64,000 nucleotides of DNA from Streptomyces sp. KMM 9044. GTDB taxonomy: Bacteria > Actinomycetota > Actinomycetes > Streptomycetales > Streptomycetaceae. A program made the position numbers and the translations under genes. The stretch lies in the NCBI RefSeq assembly GCF_024701375.2, contig NZ_CP113910.1:2294001-2358000 (forward strand), given 5' to 3'. A model generated the notes under the pieces. It was not told where the DNA came from, did not search any database, and saw nothing but the letters and a program-made list of their open reading frames with translations. Shown here piece after piece: positions 17,951-27,600 of the stretch (position 1 is the stretch's first letter; each line of letters starts with the position of its first letter).

Positions 17951-18895
17951 ATGACGGCCCAGCCCCTGACGGATGCCGACGCGATCGACGGGCTGCGCGA
18001 CGCGCTCGGCCTGCTCAAGGACCGGGAGCAGGTGGCGCAGCGGCTGCTCGACGCCTCCGCCAAGCACTCCGTCGACCCGGACGAGGAGCTGGACTGGGAC
18101 GCGCCCTTCGAGGAGGGCCTGTGGTTCTGGCCGCCGGAGCTGGTCTCGCTGTACGGCACCCCGCTGTGGAAGCGGATGAGCGAAGAACAGCGCATCCGGC
18201 TGTCGCGGCACGAGGCGGCGGCGCTCGCCTCGCTCGGCATCTGGTTCGAGCTGATCCTGATGCAGCTGCTGGTGCGGCACGTCTACGACAAGGACGCCAC
18301 CACTGCCCATGTGCGGTACGCGCTCACCGAGATGGAGGACGAGTGCCGGCACTCCATGATGTTCGCGCGGCTGATCACCCGCGGCGGGACACCGTGGTAC
18401 CCGGTGAGCCCGCTGCACCAGCACCTGGGACGGCTGTTCAAGACCATCTCCACCACGCCCGGCTCCTTCACTGCGACCCTGCTCGGCGAGGAGGTCCTGG
18501 ACTGGATGCAGCGGCTGACCTTCCCCGACGAGCGGGTCCAGCCGCTGATCCGGGGCGTCACGCGCATCCACGTCGTCGAGGAGGCCCGGCATGTGCGCTA
18601 CGCCCGCGAGGAGCTGCGGCGCCAGATGGTGACCGCGCCGAAGTGGTCGCAGGAGTTCACCCGGGTCACCTCCGGCGAGTTCGCCCGCGTCTTCTCGGTG
18701 GCGTTCGTCAACCCGGAGGTCTACACGAACGTCGGGCTGGACAAGCGGGAGGCCGTCGCCCAGGTCAGGGCGAGCGGACACCGCCGGGAGATCATGCAGC
18801 AGGGCTCGAAGCGGCTCACCGACTTCCTGGACGACATCGGTGTGCTGCGCGGGGTCGGACGACGGCTGTGGAAGTCGTCCGGACTGCTGGCCTGA
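17951..18895 (+). CDS. AurF-type diiron oxygenase (p-aminobenzoate N-oxygenase-like)
   Basis: 314 residues. The four-helix ferritin-like diiron core is visible: Glu in ASLGIWFELILMQLL, the E-x-x-H-type pair in TEMEDECRHSMMFARLI, Glu in TLLGEEVLDWMQ and the second pair in IHVVEEARHVRYAREELR. These match the metal ligands of AurF-like proteins, which oxidise amines or act on acyl chains. The usual substrate in this position is unknown. A TetR regulator gene lies 470 bp downstream on the same strand, a common pairing. A GAGGTGG site precedes the ATG. The last 23 codons (LDDIGVLRG through LLA) are present again, in diverged form, in each downstream 134-bp repeat. Confidence 0.85.
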   Translation: MTAQPLTDADAIDGLRDALGLLKDREQVAQRLLDASAKHSVDPDEELDWDAPFEEGLWFWPPELVSLYGTPLWKRMSEEQRIRLSRHEAAALASLGIWFELILMQLLVRHVYDKDATTAHVRYALTEMEDECRHSMMFARLITRGGTPWYPVSPLHQHLGRLFKTISTTPGSFTATLLGEEVLDWMQRLTFPDERVQPLIRGVTRIHVVEEARHVRYAREELRRQMVTAPKWSQEFTRVTSGEFARVFSVAFVNPEVYTNVGLDKREAVAQVRASGHRREIMQQGSKRLTDFLDDIGVLRGVGRRLWKSSGLLA

Positions 18896-19293
18896 ACACC
18901 ACCGCCCCACACCCGCCAAACGGCCCACCACCACACGGCGGAGCCGCACACCGACACGACCTGGACGACATCGGCGTGCTGCCCGGCACCGCACGACGAC
19001 CGCGGAAACCATCCGGACCGCCGGCCTGAACACCACCGCCCCACACCCGCCAAACGGCCCACCACCACACGGCGGAGCCGCACACCGACACGACCTGGAC
19101 GACATCGGCGTGCTGCCCGGCACCGCACGACGACCGCGGAAACCATCCGGACCGCCGGCCTGAACACCACCGCCCCACACCCGCCAAACGGCCCACCACC
19201 ACACGGCGGAGCCGCACACCGACACGACCTGGACGACATCGGCGTGCTGCCCGGCACCGCACGACGACCGCGGAAACCATCCGGACCGCCGGC
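18896..19293. repeat. 134-bp tandem repeat array derived from the 3' end of the diiron oxygenase gene
   Basis: Three spacer-plus-tail units with a period of exactly 134 bp (CCTGAACACCACCGCCCC recurs at 18891, 19025 and 19159). Each unit is a 65-bp spacer followed by a 69-bp segment homologous, without gaps, to the last 23 codons and stop of the upstream gene (about 80% identical; it would read LDDIGVLPGTARRPRKPSGP). The three downstream copies are identical to one another over the stretches I compared, yet differ from the genic copy at about 14 positions. 134 is not a multiple of 3, so the copies fall in different frames. Confidence 0.95.
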
Positions 19294-19364
19294 ACAGGGC
19301 TCGGGCAGGGGCAGTCGGCACACACCCGAGCAGCCGCCGGGGGCGGGCGGTTACGCTGCGGGGC

Positions 19365-20018
19365 ATGACTCCGCCGGCCCCCACCCCCGCCTACCGGCGC
19401 CTCGGCGTCGAGGAGCGGCGCAGTCAGCTGCTCGACGCCGCGCTGTCCCTCTTCGCGCACCGCGCACCCGACGAGGTGTCGCTGGACGACGTGGCGGAGG
19501 CGGCCGGCGTGTCGCGGCCCCTGGTGTACCGGTACTTCCCGGGCGGCAAGCAGCAGCTGCACGAGGCGGCGCTCCGGTCCGCCGCCGACGAGCTGCGGGA
19601 CTGCTTCGACGAGCCCCGCGAGGGCCCGCTGCTGCTCCGGCTGTCCCGGGCGCTCGACCGGTATCTCGCCTTCGCCGACGGGCACGGCACCGGGTTCAGC
19701 GCGCTGCTGCAGGGCGGGAGCGTGGTGGAGACCTCCCGTACGACCGCCATCGTCGACGGGGTGCGCCGGGCCGCCGCCGAGCACATCCTCAGTCATCTCG
19801 GGGTCGCCGAGCCGGGGCCGCGGCTGCGGATGACCATCCGGATGTGGATCACCGCCGTGGAGGCTGCCTCGCTGATCTGGCTCGACGAGGACAGGCCGCT
19901 GCCCGTCGGTGAGCTGCGGGACTGGCTCGTGGAGCAGTTCCTGGCCGCCCTGGAGGTGACCGCGCGGCGTGACGCGGAGACCGGGGTCCTCGTCCGCACG
20001 CTGCTGGTGGACGGCTGA
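19365..20018 (+). CDS. TetR-family transcriptional regulator
   Basis: 217 residues. The N-terminal helix-turn-helix is typical (RRSQLLDAALSLFAHRAPDEVSLDDVAEAAGVSRPLVYRYFPGGKQQLHEAAL). The remaining ~150 residues are an all-helical ligand domain with no recognisable specificity. TACGCT sits 8 bases upstream of the ATG, so the transcript may be leaderless. By position it probably regulates the diiron oxygenase gene upstream, whose promoter region holds an inverted repeat. Confidence 0.88.
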   Translation: MTPPAPTPAYRRLGVEERRSQLLDAALSLFAHRAPDEVSLDDVAEAAGVSRPLVYRYFPGGKQQLHEAALRSAADELRDCFDEPREGPLLLRLSRALDRYLAFADGHGTGFSALLQGGSVVETSRTTAIVDGVRRAAAEHILSHLGVAEPGPRLRMTIRMWITAVEAASLIWLDEDRPLPVGELRDWLVEQFLAALEVTARRDAETGVLVRTLLVDG

Positions 20019-20072
20019 CCGGACGGCCGGCCGGCGGGCACCCTGCGCGGGGGCATGGCCGACACTGGTGCC

Positions 20073-20402
20073 GTGAAGAGACAGGACACCCCCTTCGAGG
20101 GCGGGCCCATGGACGGGCGCGTCCTGCCCGTGCTGCCGGGCATCACCGGGCACCCGCCCAAGACGTACCGCATCCCCGTCCCGGCCCCGGGCGGCGGCCC
20201 GCCCACGGTGCTGGTCTACCGGCGCGTGCCCCGGGGGCGGAGCAGCCGGCTCGGCCTGACGCAGGGGTGGAAGTACCTGTACGACCCGGACGGGGCGGCG
20301 ACACCCGGCCGCCCGAGGTGGCCGTGGTCCGGGCGCACCCGCGGTCCGGCCGCCGATCCAGGCGCCACGCCGCGCGGCAAGCCGGACGACGCCGACGGGT
20401 GA
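20073..20402 (+). CDS. Hypothetical protein conserved in style with Streptomyces small proteins
   Basis: 109 residues from the GTG at 20073 (MKRQDTPFEGGPMDGRVLPVLPG). GACACT six bases upstream supports a leaderless start; an in-frame ATG at 20055 is an alternative. Sequence features are KTYRIPVPAPGGGPPTVLVYRRVP, GLTQGWKYLYDPDG and a disordered basic tail rich in Pro/Arg/Gly. No membrane segment and no known domain. Confidence 0.6.
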   Translation: MKRQDTPFEGGPMDGRVLPVLPGITGHPPKTYRIPVPAPGGGPPTVLVYRRVPRGRSSRLGLTQGWKYLYDPDGAATPGRPRWPWSGRTRGPAADPGATPRGKPDDADG

Positions 20403-20504
20403 CGCTGTTGCGCCGAACCGCGCACACCCGGCGAGCGGGCCCGGCCGGGTCGCCGGATGCTCACGGGGCGGAGCGGAGGAGCCGCCCGCGTCGGAGGTGA
20501 TGGC

Positions 20505-21791
20505 GTGCCAGGAATGCTTCTGCGTCTGGTGTGTACGGCGGCGGTCGCGGCCGGAACCGTTCTCGCACCGGTACCCGCTACGGCCGCTGCGGACCCGTCG
20601 GGAGGTACCGCGGCACGGGCTCCGGGGGCCGGGGTGTCCACCGAGAGGGCTCAGCCCGATGACCGGTCCGTCGCGGAACTGCTGACGGATCTCCAGCGGC
20701 TGTACCGCGAGGCCGGGAAGGCCACCGAGGCCTACAACGCCACCGAGGAGCGGCTGGCGAAGCAGCGCGCCGAGACACGGCGCCTGGACCGTGCCCTCGC
20801 CGCCGCCCGCCTCTCCCTGCATGACAGCCGGGGCGCTGCCGGGCTGCTGGCCCGGCAGCAGTACCAGAGCAGCACCGGCATCTCCCCGTACGTACGACTG
20901 CTGCTGGCCCGCGATCCGCAGCGCGCGCTCGACCAGGGACACGTGATCGGGCGGCTGGCGCGCAACCGGGCGGACACGGTGGGCCGGCTGACCGGCAGCG
21001 AGCAGCGTGCCGACGCGCTCGCCCGGCGGGCCCGCACGGCACTCGACGACCAGCTCGCCCTCACCGAGCTGCGCGGGAAGCAACGCGCCGCGGTGCACGA
21101 GCGGCTCGGCGAGGTCGAGGAACTGCTCGCCTCGCTCACCCCCGGCCGGTTGGCCGCCCTCGCGGAGCTGGAGCGGACCGAAGCGGCCGAGAAACAGGCG
21201 GAGTTCATGGCGTCCGGTGCCCTCGGCACGCCAGGCGCTCCCGGCGCCCCGGGCGGTACCGGCGCCCCGGGCGGTACCGGTACCGGGCGCACGCCCTCCG
21301 CTGCGGGCGACCGGGCCCTGCGGTACGCGGTGGAGCAGATCGGGAAGCCGTACGAGTGGGGCGCCGAGGGTCCGGAGGCGTTCGACTGCTCGGGGCTGAC
21401 CTCCGGGGCGTGGGGGACGGCCGGGACGCAGGTGCCCCGGACCAGCCAGGAGCAGTGGGCGCGGCTGGACCGGATCCCGCTGGACGAGCTGCGACCGGGT
21501 GACCTCGTCGTGTACTTCCCCGACGCCACGCATGTCGCCCTCTACCTCGGCGATGGCATGGTGGTGCAGGCCCCCCGGCCCGGCGCGCGGGTGAAGGTCT
21601 CCCCGATCGCGGCCAACCCGGTCCTGGGCGCCGTACGCCCCGACCCGGACGGGAAGCCCCTGCGGCACCATGTGCCGCCCGAACTCCCCGAGGGGGCGAC
21701 GGAGGGGCCCGACGAGGGATACGCACCGGCTCAGGACCAGGACCGGGGCCTGCCCTACGCCCCCACGGCCCCCGGGACCTCCGCCAGGTAG
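20505..21791 (+). CDS. Secreted NlpC/P60-family peptidoglycan hydrolase
   Basis: 428 residues from GTG 20505, chosen because GGAGGTG precedes it. Signal peptide (LRLVCTAAVAAGTVLAPVPATAAA), then a ~170-residue coiled coil (residues ~45-230, Ala/Glu/Arg/Leu-rich, e.g. RLYREAGKATEAYNATEERLAKQ), a GTGAPGG linker containing an 18-bp DNA duplication, and a C-terminal NlpC/P60 domain. The catalytic cysteine is in EAFDCSGLTSGAWG and the histidine in DATHVALYLGDG, as in D,L-endopeptidases that cut between D-Glu and meso-DAP. The coiled coil resembles RipA-type autoinhibited hydrolases. The last 37 bp overlap the convergent monooxygenase pseudogene. Confidence 0.9.
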   Translation: MPGMLLRLVCTAAVAAGTVLAPVPATAAADPSGGTAARAPGAGVSTERAQPDDRSVAELLTDLQRLYREAGKATEAYNATEERLAKQRAETRRLDRALAAARLSLHDSRGAAGLLARQQYQSSTGISPYVRLLLARDPQRALDQGHVIGRLARNRADTVGRLTGSEQRADALARRARTALDDQLALTELRGKQRAAVHERLGEVEELLASLTPGRLAALAELERTEAAEKQAEFMASGALGTPGAPGAPGGTGAPGGTGTGRTPSAAGDRALRYAVEQIGKPYEWGAEGPEAFDCSGLTSGAWGTAGTQVPRTSQEQWARLDRIPLDELRPGDLVVYFPDATHVALYLGDGMVVQAPRPGARVKVSPIAANPVLGAVRPDPDGKPLRHHVPPELPEGATEGPDEGYAPAQDQDRGLPYAPTAPGTSAR

Positions 21792-23015
21792 GCGCCGGCC
21801 TTCTCCGGGTCGTAGAGGAAGTTCTCGAAGTCGGCCGGGTTGTCGAAGCCGTTGGCGAACCGGTCGGCGACGGGCTGGAGGCCGCCGGTGGCACCGAGGA
21901 CGTCCAGGACGTGCTCGGGCGGCGGGGCCAGCATGGCGGTGGTCCACTTGGTGACGTGCCGGGTCATGTCCCAGTAGCGGTCGAAGGTCCCTCGCATCCA
22001 CGCCTCGTCGAACGGGGCCTCGCCGTGCTCGACGATGGAGGCGAGGGTAGGAGGCCGTGCACCGGGACGCGGAGTTGGAGCCCTGACCGGTGATCGGGTC
22101 GTTGGCCACGACCACGTCGGCGACGCCGAGGACCTTGCCGCCGCCGGGCAGGGTGCCGACGGGGTGGCGGACGGTCGGGGCGTAACGGCCGGCGAGGGTG
22201 CCGCCGGCGTCGGTCAGTTCGACCTTGGTGGCCCGCGCGTACTCCCAGGGAAGGAACCTCTCCATGAGTTCCCGGGTCAGGGAGAGGTGCTCCGCCGGGT
22301 CCTTGACGTCCTTGAAGACGTCCAGCGGGCCGCCGGGTACGCCTTCCCAGAACAGGATGTCGGCGCGGCCCGAGGTGGTGGACGTCGGCATGATGAGCAT
22401 CTCGCCGACCCCGGGGACGAGGTTGCAGCGGACGGCCTCCGTCTCCGGGTGCTCCGGACGCGGGGCGAGTCCGTGGACCTAGGCCACCGCGAGGGCGCGC
22501 TGCGGCTGCGCGTACGGGGAACGCGAGGCGTCCCGGCCGAACATCCGCACGAGCTCGCCCTGGCCGGCGGAGACGAGCACGAGGTCGTACGTACGGGAGA
22601 AGTGGTCCAGGTCGCCCACGGCCGCGCCGTGGATGACCAGCCGGCCGCCGCGCTGGGCGAACGTCTCCATCCAGCCCGCCATCTTCACCCGCTGGTCGAC
22701 CGACTGCGCGAACCCGTCGAGCCTGCCCAGCCAGTCGACCGCGCGCTGCGTGGGACCCGGGTCGTGCGAGCCGGAGGCCGCGACCGAGACGCCGGTCCCC
22801 TGGATCCTCGGGGCCCGGGACTCCCAGAAGCTCAGCTGGAGATCACGCTCGTGCTGCACCGTGTGGAACATGCACTGCGTCGACATCACCCGCCCGGTGC
22901 GGATCTCGTCCACGGTCCGGTTGGACATCAGGGTGGCCTCGTACCCGTGCGGCTGGAGGCCGGGGGCGAGCTGGAGACCGGACTGGCCGGCTCCGACGAC
23001 GAGTATCTTCCGCAT
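21755..23015 (-). pseudogene. FAD-dependent styrene/indole monooxygenase-like gene, disrupted twice
   Basis: Reading the minus strand from ATG 23015, MRKILVVGAGQSGLQLAPGL is a Rossmann FAD-binding start, followed by StyA-like motifs (MFHTVQHERDLQLSFWE, DLVLVSAGQGELVRMFGRD). A TAG at 22482-22484 interrupts the frame after RALAVA, where the next codons in frame continue the family (VHGLAPRPEHP), so a tyrosine codon probably mutated. After NDPITGQGSNSAS a one-base insertion in a C run near 22055 shifts the frame; the proper C-terminus (FDRYWDMTRHVTKW to the end) resumes in another frame and stops at 21755. The total length matches an intact ~410-residue enzyme. It lies 54 bp downstream of the conservon. 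Confidence 0.85.
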
Positions 23016-23069
23016 ACGGGGTCTCCTCGCTGGACGAGGGCTTCGGCAGCCGAACAGAGGGCTCCCGGA

Positions 23070-23708
23070 CTACTCCGGGGTTTCCTCGAGCGCGTGACCC
23101 ACCAGGGACAGGAGGGTCTCGATGACCGAGATCCGGCGCCGAGCGTCCATGATCATGACAGGTATGTGGGCGGGGACGGTGAGCGCCTCCCGCACGTCGT
23201 CCGGCTCGAACAGCTCGGTCTCGTCGAAGTGGTTGACCGCGACGACGTACGGCAGTCCACAGCTCTCGAAGTAGTCGAGCGCCGGGAAGCAGTCCTTCAG
23301 CCGGCGGGTGTCGGCCATGACGACCGCGCCGATCGCGCCGCGCACCAGGTCGTCCCACATGAACCAGAACCGCTGCTGACCGGGGGTGCCGAAGACATAG
23401 AGCACCAGGTCGTCGTCGAGCGTGATCCGGCCGAAGTCCAGGGCCACGGTGGTGGTGAGCTTCTCCGGCGTGGCGCTGAGGTCGTCGGTCCCCGCGCTCG
23501 CCTCGGTCATCAGCGCCTCGGTCTCCAGAGGCCTGATCTCCGAGACGGTGGTGACCAGCGTGGTCTTGCCGACGCCGAAACCGCCGGCCACCACTATCTT
23601 CGTGGCGACGGGGGCGCGGGTACGGTCCGTCTGCCAGGGCAGCAACGGCTCGTCGTCCTCGACGAGCGAGGTGACGCCTCGAGCAGCGTCAGAGACGGCG
23701 GAGTCCAC
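23070..23708 (-). CDS. cvnD: Conservon CvnD-type small GTPase (MglA/Ras-like)
   Basis: 212 residues. P-loop GGFGVGKTTLV, a switch region around TTTVALDFGRI, FGTPGQQRFWFMWD in place of the usual DxxGQ, and the base-recognition VAVNHFD (NKxD-like, with H for K). This is the CvnD pattern: ATP/GTP-binding proteins that act with CvnA-C as membrane-associated complexes likened to eukaryotic G-protein systems. The start overlaps the end of cvnC by 20 bp. As the last gene of the conservon it is followed only by the monooxygenase pseudogene, which may once have been its effector. Confidence 0.93.
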   Translation of the reverse strand: MDSAVSDAARGVTSLVEDDEPLLPWQTDRTRAPVATKIVVAGGFGVGKTTLVTTVSEIRPLETEALMTEASAGTDDLSATPEKLTTTVALDFGRITLDDDLVLYVFGTPGQQRFWFMWDDLVRGAIGAVVMADTRRLKDCFPALDYFESCGLPYVVAVNHFDETELFEPDDVREALTVPAHIPVMIMDARRRISVIETLLSLVGHALEETPE

Positions 23709-24111
23709 TCAGCACCCTTTCCAGCAGCGCGCGGTCCGGGCGGCCCGTGCCGTGGCCGGTTCCCGTTCCGTAGACACGGATCTTTCCCTGGTCCACGAGG
23801 TCACTCAGGAGCACGCGGACCACACCGAGCGGCATCTTCAGCAGCGCGGAGATCTCGGCCACCGTTCGCATACGGCGGCACAGTTCGACGATGGCCCGCA
23901 GTTCCGGCGTCACCGTCGACTTCAGCGAGCCCTTCGGCAGCTCCTTGCGTTCCTCGGCGGCCTCCAGATCGGCGGTGCTCGCCACGAACGTCTCGACGAG
24001 GAGTACGTGCCCGAAGCGGGTACGTCCGCCGGTGAGCGAGTAGGGGCGGACCCTGGCGGGTTTGCGGTCACCGCCGCGGACCGGGAGGTCCTTCCTGGAC
24101 TTACCGCTCAA
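23689..24111 (-). CDS. cvnC: Conservon CvnC-type DUF742 protein
   Basis: 140 residues. Has the DUF742 signature VRPYSLTGGRTRFGHVLLVETFV and the winged-helix-like second half (LCRRMRTVAEISALLKMPLGVVRVLLSDLVDQGKIRVY). Its ATG overlaps the cvnB stop by 4 bp and its end overlaps cvnD by 20 bp, so the conservon is one tightly coupled operon. Biochemical role not known beyond complex formation with CvnA/B/D. Confidence 0.93.
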   Translation of the reverse strand: MSGKSRKDLPVRGGDRKPARVRPYSLTGGRTRFGHVLLVETFVASTADLEAAEERKELPKGSLKSTVTPELRAIVELCRRMRTVAEISALLKMPLGVVRVLLSDLVDQGKIRVYGTGTGHGTGRPDRALLERVLSGLRRL

Positions 24112-24662
24112 CGGGGGCTCCCGGGGGACTCGTTCTCCAGGGACTTGTTCTCCAGGGACCGGCGCAGCTCGCTGCGGAGTTCGGGGGTCAGTACATGGCC
24201 GGCCCGGCCCACGAACAGGGCCATGTGGTACGCCACCACGCTCATGTCGCAGTCCGCGGAGCCGTGCACACCGAGCAGCGAGCCGTCGCTGATCGACATG
24301 ACGAACAGGCTGCCCTCGTCCATCGCCACCATGGTGTGCCGGACCGGGCCGGAGTCCATCAGCTTGGCGGCGCCGACGGTGAGGCTGCCGATGCCGGAGA
24401 CGACGGTGGCCAGATCGGCGGCGGAGCCGCGCGGGCCGGTGCGCCCGCCGGCCCGCGCCCGGGGTGCCCCGGCGGTGCGGGCGCCCTCGGGCGAGTCCGT
24501 CCGGGCCATCACGGGATCGGGGTCCGAGGAGAGCAGCAGCAGGCCGTCGGAGGAGACCACGGCGACCGAGAGGATGCCGGGGACCTCCTCGACGAGATTG
24601 GTCAGCAGCCAGTGCAGGTTGCGGGCTTCACTGCTCGGTCCGAAGGTACTCGGCGCGGTCAA
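24108..24662 (-). CDS. cvnB: Conservon CvnB-type roadblock/LC7 protein
   Basis: 184 residues; typical CvnB proteins are about 140. The roadblock fold is split: LHWLLTNLVEEVPGILSVAVVSSDGLLLLSSDPD, then an unusual ~30-residue Arg/Ala/Gly-rich insertion (TDSPEGARTAGAPRARAGG), then DLATVVSGIGSLTVGAAKLM and the conserved C-terminal part. The end carries a small duplication, SLENKSLENESPG, encoded by an 18-bp repeat. It overlaps cvnA by 4 bp. Roadblock proteins regulate the partner GTPase. Confidence 0.92.
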   Translation of the reverse strand: MTAPSTFGPSSEARNLHWLLTNLVEEVPGILSVAVVSSDGLLLLSSDPDPVMARTDSPEGARTAGAPRARAGGRTGPRGSAADLATVVSGIGSLTVGAAKLMDSGPVRHTMVAMDEGSLFVMSISDGSLLGVHGSADCDMSVVAYHMALFVGRAGHVLTPELRSELRRSLENKSLENESPGSPR

Positions 24663-27600
24663 CTCGTTGCCTCCTCGACAGTGCCCCCCGTGGCTTCTTC
24701 GGATGGGGCGGTGGACGGCGGCCGGTGCGGTCCCGCCTCCTCCCCGATCTCCACCTCGACGTCCCGGCGTCCGGCGTCCGCCCCCCGGCGGAAGCCACCG
24801 AGGCGGCGGCGCAGGGTGTCGGCGTCCACCGAGCCGGTGCGCTGGCGAGGGGCCTCGACGGGTGCGGTGATCTTCGGTGTGCGCTTGGGCAGGCCCTTGT
24901 CGGTGACCGGTTCCGGCGCCTGCTGCACCGCTCGCTCCGCCGCCGGGCCGTCGGCCGCACGCGTGTCCTCGGCAACGGAGGGGGGGGCGGGGTCGGGGGC
25001 GGAGTCACTCACGGGCGCCGACGCGGGCGCGGGCCTGGCCGGCGACACGGGCCCGGGGGCGGCTGTGGCCTCCGGGGCGGCCGTGAGGTCGACGGCCGCA
25101 GAGGTGTCGTCGACCGGGTGACCGGGGTGGGCGGCCGGGGTGTCGGCGCCGGAAGTCCCGGCAGGTCCGGCGATCTCGGTGGCCGGCCGTGCGGGCTGGT
25201 CGTCGGCCGGCAGCGCGGGCGCCGGGATCAGCAGCTCCATGGTGGTCTCGACGGGCCGCTCGTGCGTCGTGTCCGCGGGCTCGCCGGCGCCGTGGACGAC
25301 GTCGGCCGCTCGGGCCCCCGCCTCCGAGACACCGTCCCGCACGGACTCCCCGGCCTGCTCTGCCACGGGCACGTCCGCGGGCTCGCCGACGCCGTCGACA
25401 GCACCGCTCGCCCCAGGCCCGTCGGCCGCCCCGTCCGTGCGCTCCAGGGCGTCGTCCCGCACGGACTCCCCGGCCTGCTCTGCCACGGGCACGTCCGCGG
25501 GCTCGCCGACGCCGTCGACAGCACCGCTCGCCCCAGGCCCGTCGGCCGCCCCATCCGTGCGCTCCAGGGCGTCGTCCCGCACGGACTCCCCGGCCTGCTC
25601 TGCCACGGGCACGTCCGCGGGCTCGCCGACGCCGTCGACAGCACCGCTCGCCCCAGGCCCGTCGGCCGCCCCGTCCGTGCGCTCCAGGGCGTCGTCCCGC
25701 ACGGACTCCCCGGCCTGCTCTGCCACGGGCACGTCCGCGGGCTCGCCGACGCCGTCGACAGCACCGCTCGCCCCAGGCCCGTCGGCCGCCCCGTCCGTGC
25801 GCTCCAGGGCGTCGTCCCGCACGGACTCCCCGGCCTGCTCCCCTGCGGGCTCGGCGGCGGGCTTCCCGGCCGGCTCGTCGTCGGCGGGCTCCTGCTGCTG
25901 TACCGCCTGCTCCGCCAGGGCGACCAGCGGGTCGCCGCCCTCCGCACGGTCGTGCAGGACGTGGGAGCTGGACTCCGCGTCGGCGCCGGGCAGGGTGACA
26001 CGGGGCGAACCGTCGGCGACGGTGCCGGAGGCCGGTACGGCGCCCGGGGCGGCGGCCAGCAGGGTCGTGGGCAGGACCACGACCGCGGCGACGCCGCCCT
26101 GCTTCTGCTCCCGCAGCTGCACCCGTACCCCGTGCCGCCGGGCGAGCCGGGCGACGACGTACAGGCCGAGCCCGAGGCCGCCCTCGCCCTCGTGCTCGTA
26201 GGGCGCCTGAGGGTCGAAGTCGGACAGACGGGCGTTGAGCCGCTCCAGCCGCTCCCCGGTCATGCCGATGCCCTCGTCCTGCACGGAGAGCATGACCTCG
26301 CCGCTCTCGAGCAGCCAGCCGGAGGCCTCGACGGGCAGGTCGGGCGGGCAGAACGAGGTGGCGTTCTCCAGGAGTTCGGCGAGCAGATGGCTGAGGTCGT
26401 CCGCGGCGAACCCGGCGATGTGCGCGTGCGGCGGCAGTGCGGCGATGCGGACCCGCTCGTAGCGCTCGATCTCGCTGACCGCGGCCCGTACCACGTCGAC
26501 GAGCGGCACCGGCCCGGCCGAGTGCTGGACGTGTTCGGTGCCGGCGAGGACGAGGAGGTTCTCGCTGTGCCGGCGCATCACCGTGGCGAAGTGGTCGAGC
26601 TTGAACAGGGTGGCCAGGCGCTCCGGGTCGTCCTCGCGCTCCTCCAGACCCTCGATGACCCCGAGTTGCCGTTCGACCAGGCCGAGGGTGCGCAGTGCCA
26701 GGCTGACGAAGGTGCCGCCGATGCTGCTGCGCAGCTGCTCCAGGTGGGTGGCGGACTCGGTGACCTGGGTGCGCAGCTCCTCGCGGGCGTCGGCCATCCG
26801 CTGCCGCTGCGCGACGAGGTGCTTGCGGTCGGCCTCCAGCGTGGTGATCCGCCCGGCGAGCTGCGCGGCGTGCGCGTGCAGGGCGTTGACGGAGCGCACG
26901 ACCTGGGCGAACTCGTCGTTGCGCCCGGTGAACGCGACCGGCTCCTCGCTGCTGGGGTCCTCGGCGCCGGCGAGCCGGGCGGAACCGCGGCGCAGCACGG
27001 ACAGCGGACGGGTGAGGGTACGGGCCATGGCGGTGGCGACGCCGACCGCGAGCAGCAGGAGGGCACCGAGGAGGGCGACGCGGACCTCCAGCGCGGTGAC
27101 GTCGTCGTCGCGCAGCTGGGCGAGGTCCTTGGTGCGCTGGTCGAAGAGGGCGGACTCGACTCCGCGCATCGCCTCGACGCGGGCGGTGAGCGCGGCCGCC
27201 AGCTTCTTGGTGCCGGTGGAGAGTTCCTCGTCGGAGAGGGTCGGCTCGTCGGTGAGGTTCTCGAGGTACTTCTCGGCGGCGTCGACCTCGGGCCCGGTGA
27301 CCGTGGAGTCGTACGAGGCGCGGGGGGCCTTGGGGGCCGTCTCACGGAAGTCGGCGAGCGCTGCGTCGGAGCGCAGGCGGGCCTGGAGGGCGGCGGCGGT
27401 CAGCGCGTCGCGCCGCTCGGCGTCGGCGTCCGACGTGGAGGTGGACGTGCCGGGCCGACCGGTGACGGGGTCGATCACGGCCTGGGCGGTGCTCGGCACG
27501 TTGAGCGCGGCGAGCAGCAGTCCTCGGGTGGCGGCGGCCTGCTGGACGGCGGTGTCCAGCTCGGCGAGCGCGTAGGAGCCGGAACCGGCCCGGGGCGGGG

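Noticed and set aside
18896..19293. Possible CRISPR array or ncRNA cluster
   Set aside because: 134-bp units without variable spacers, and half of each unit is homologous to the upstream gene.
18816..22400. Long minus-strand frame linking the repeat region with the monooxygenase
   Set aside because: Only its first part (22060-22400) is homologous to a protein, as a section of the monooxygenase pseudogene; the rest is shadow of the repeat, TetR and NlpC genes.
22035..24035. Plus-strand frame opposite the monooxygenase and conservon genes
   Set aside because: Shadow of the conservon genes, with no protein-like signature.
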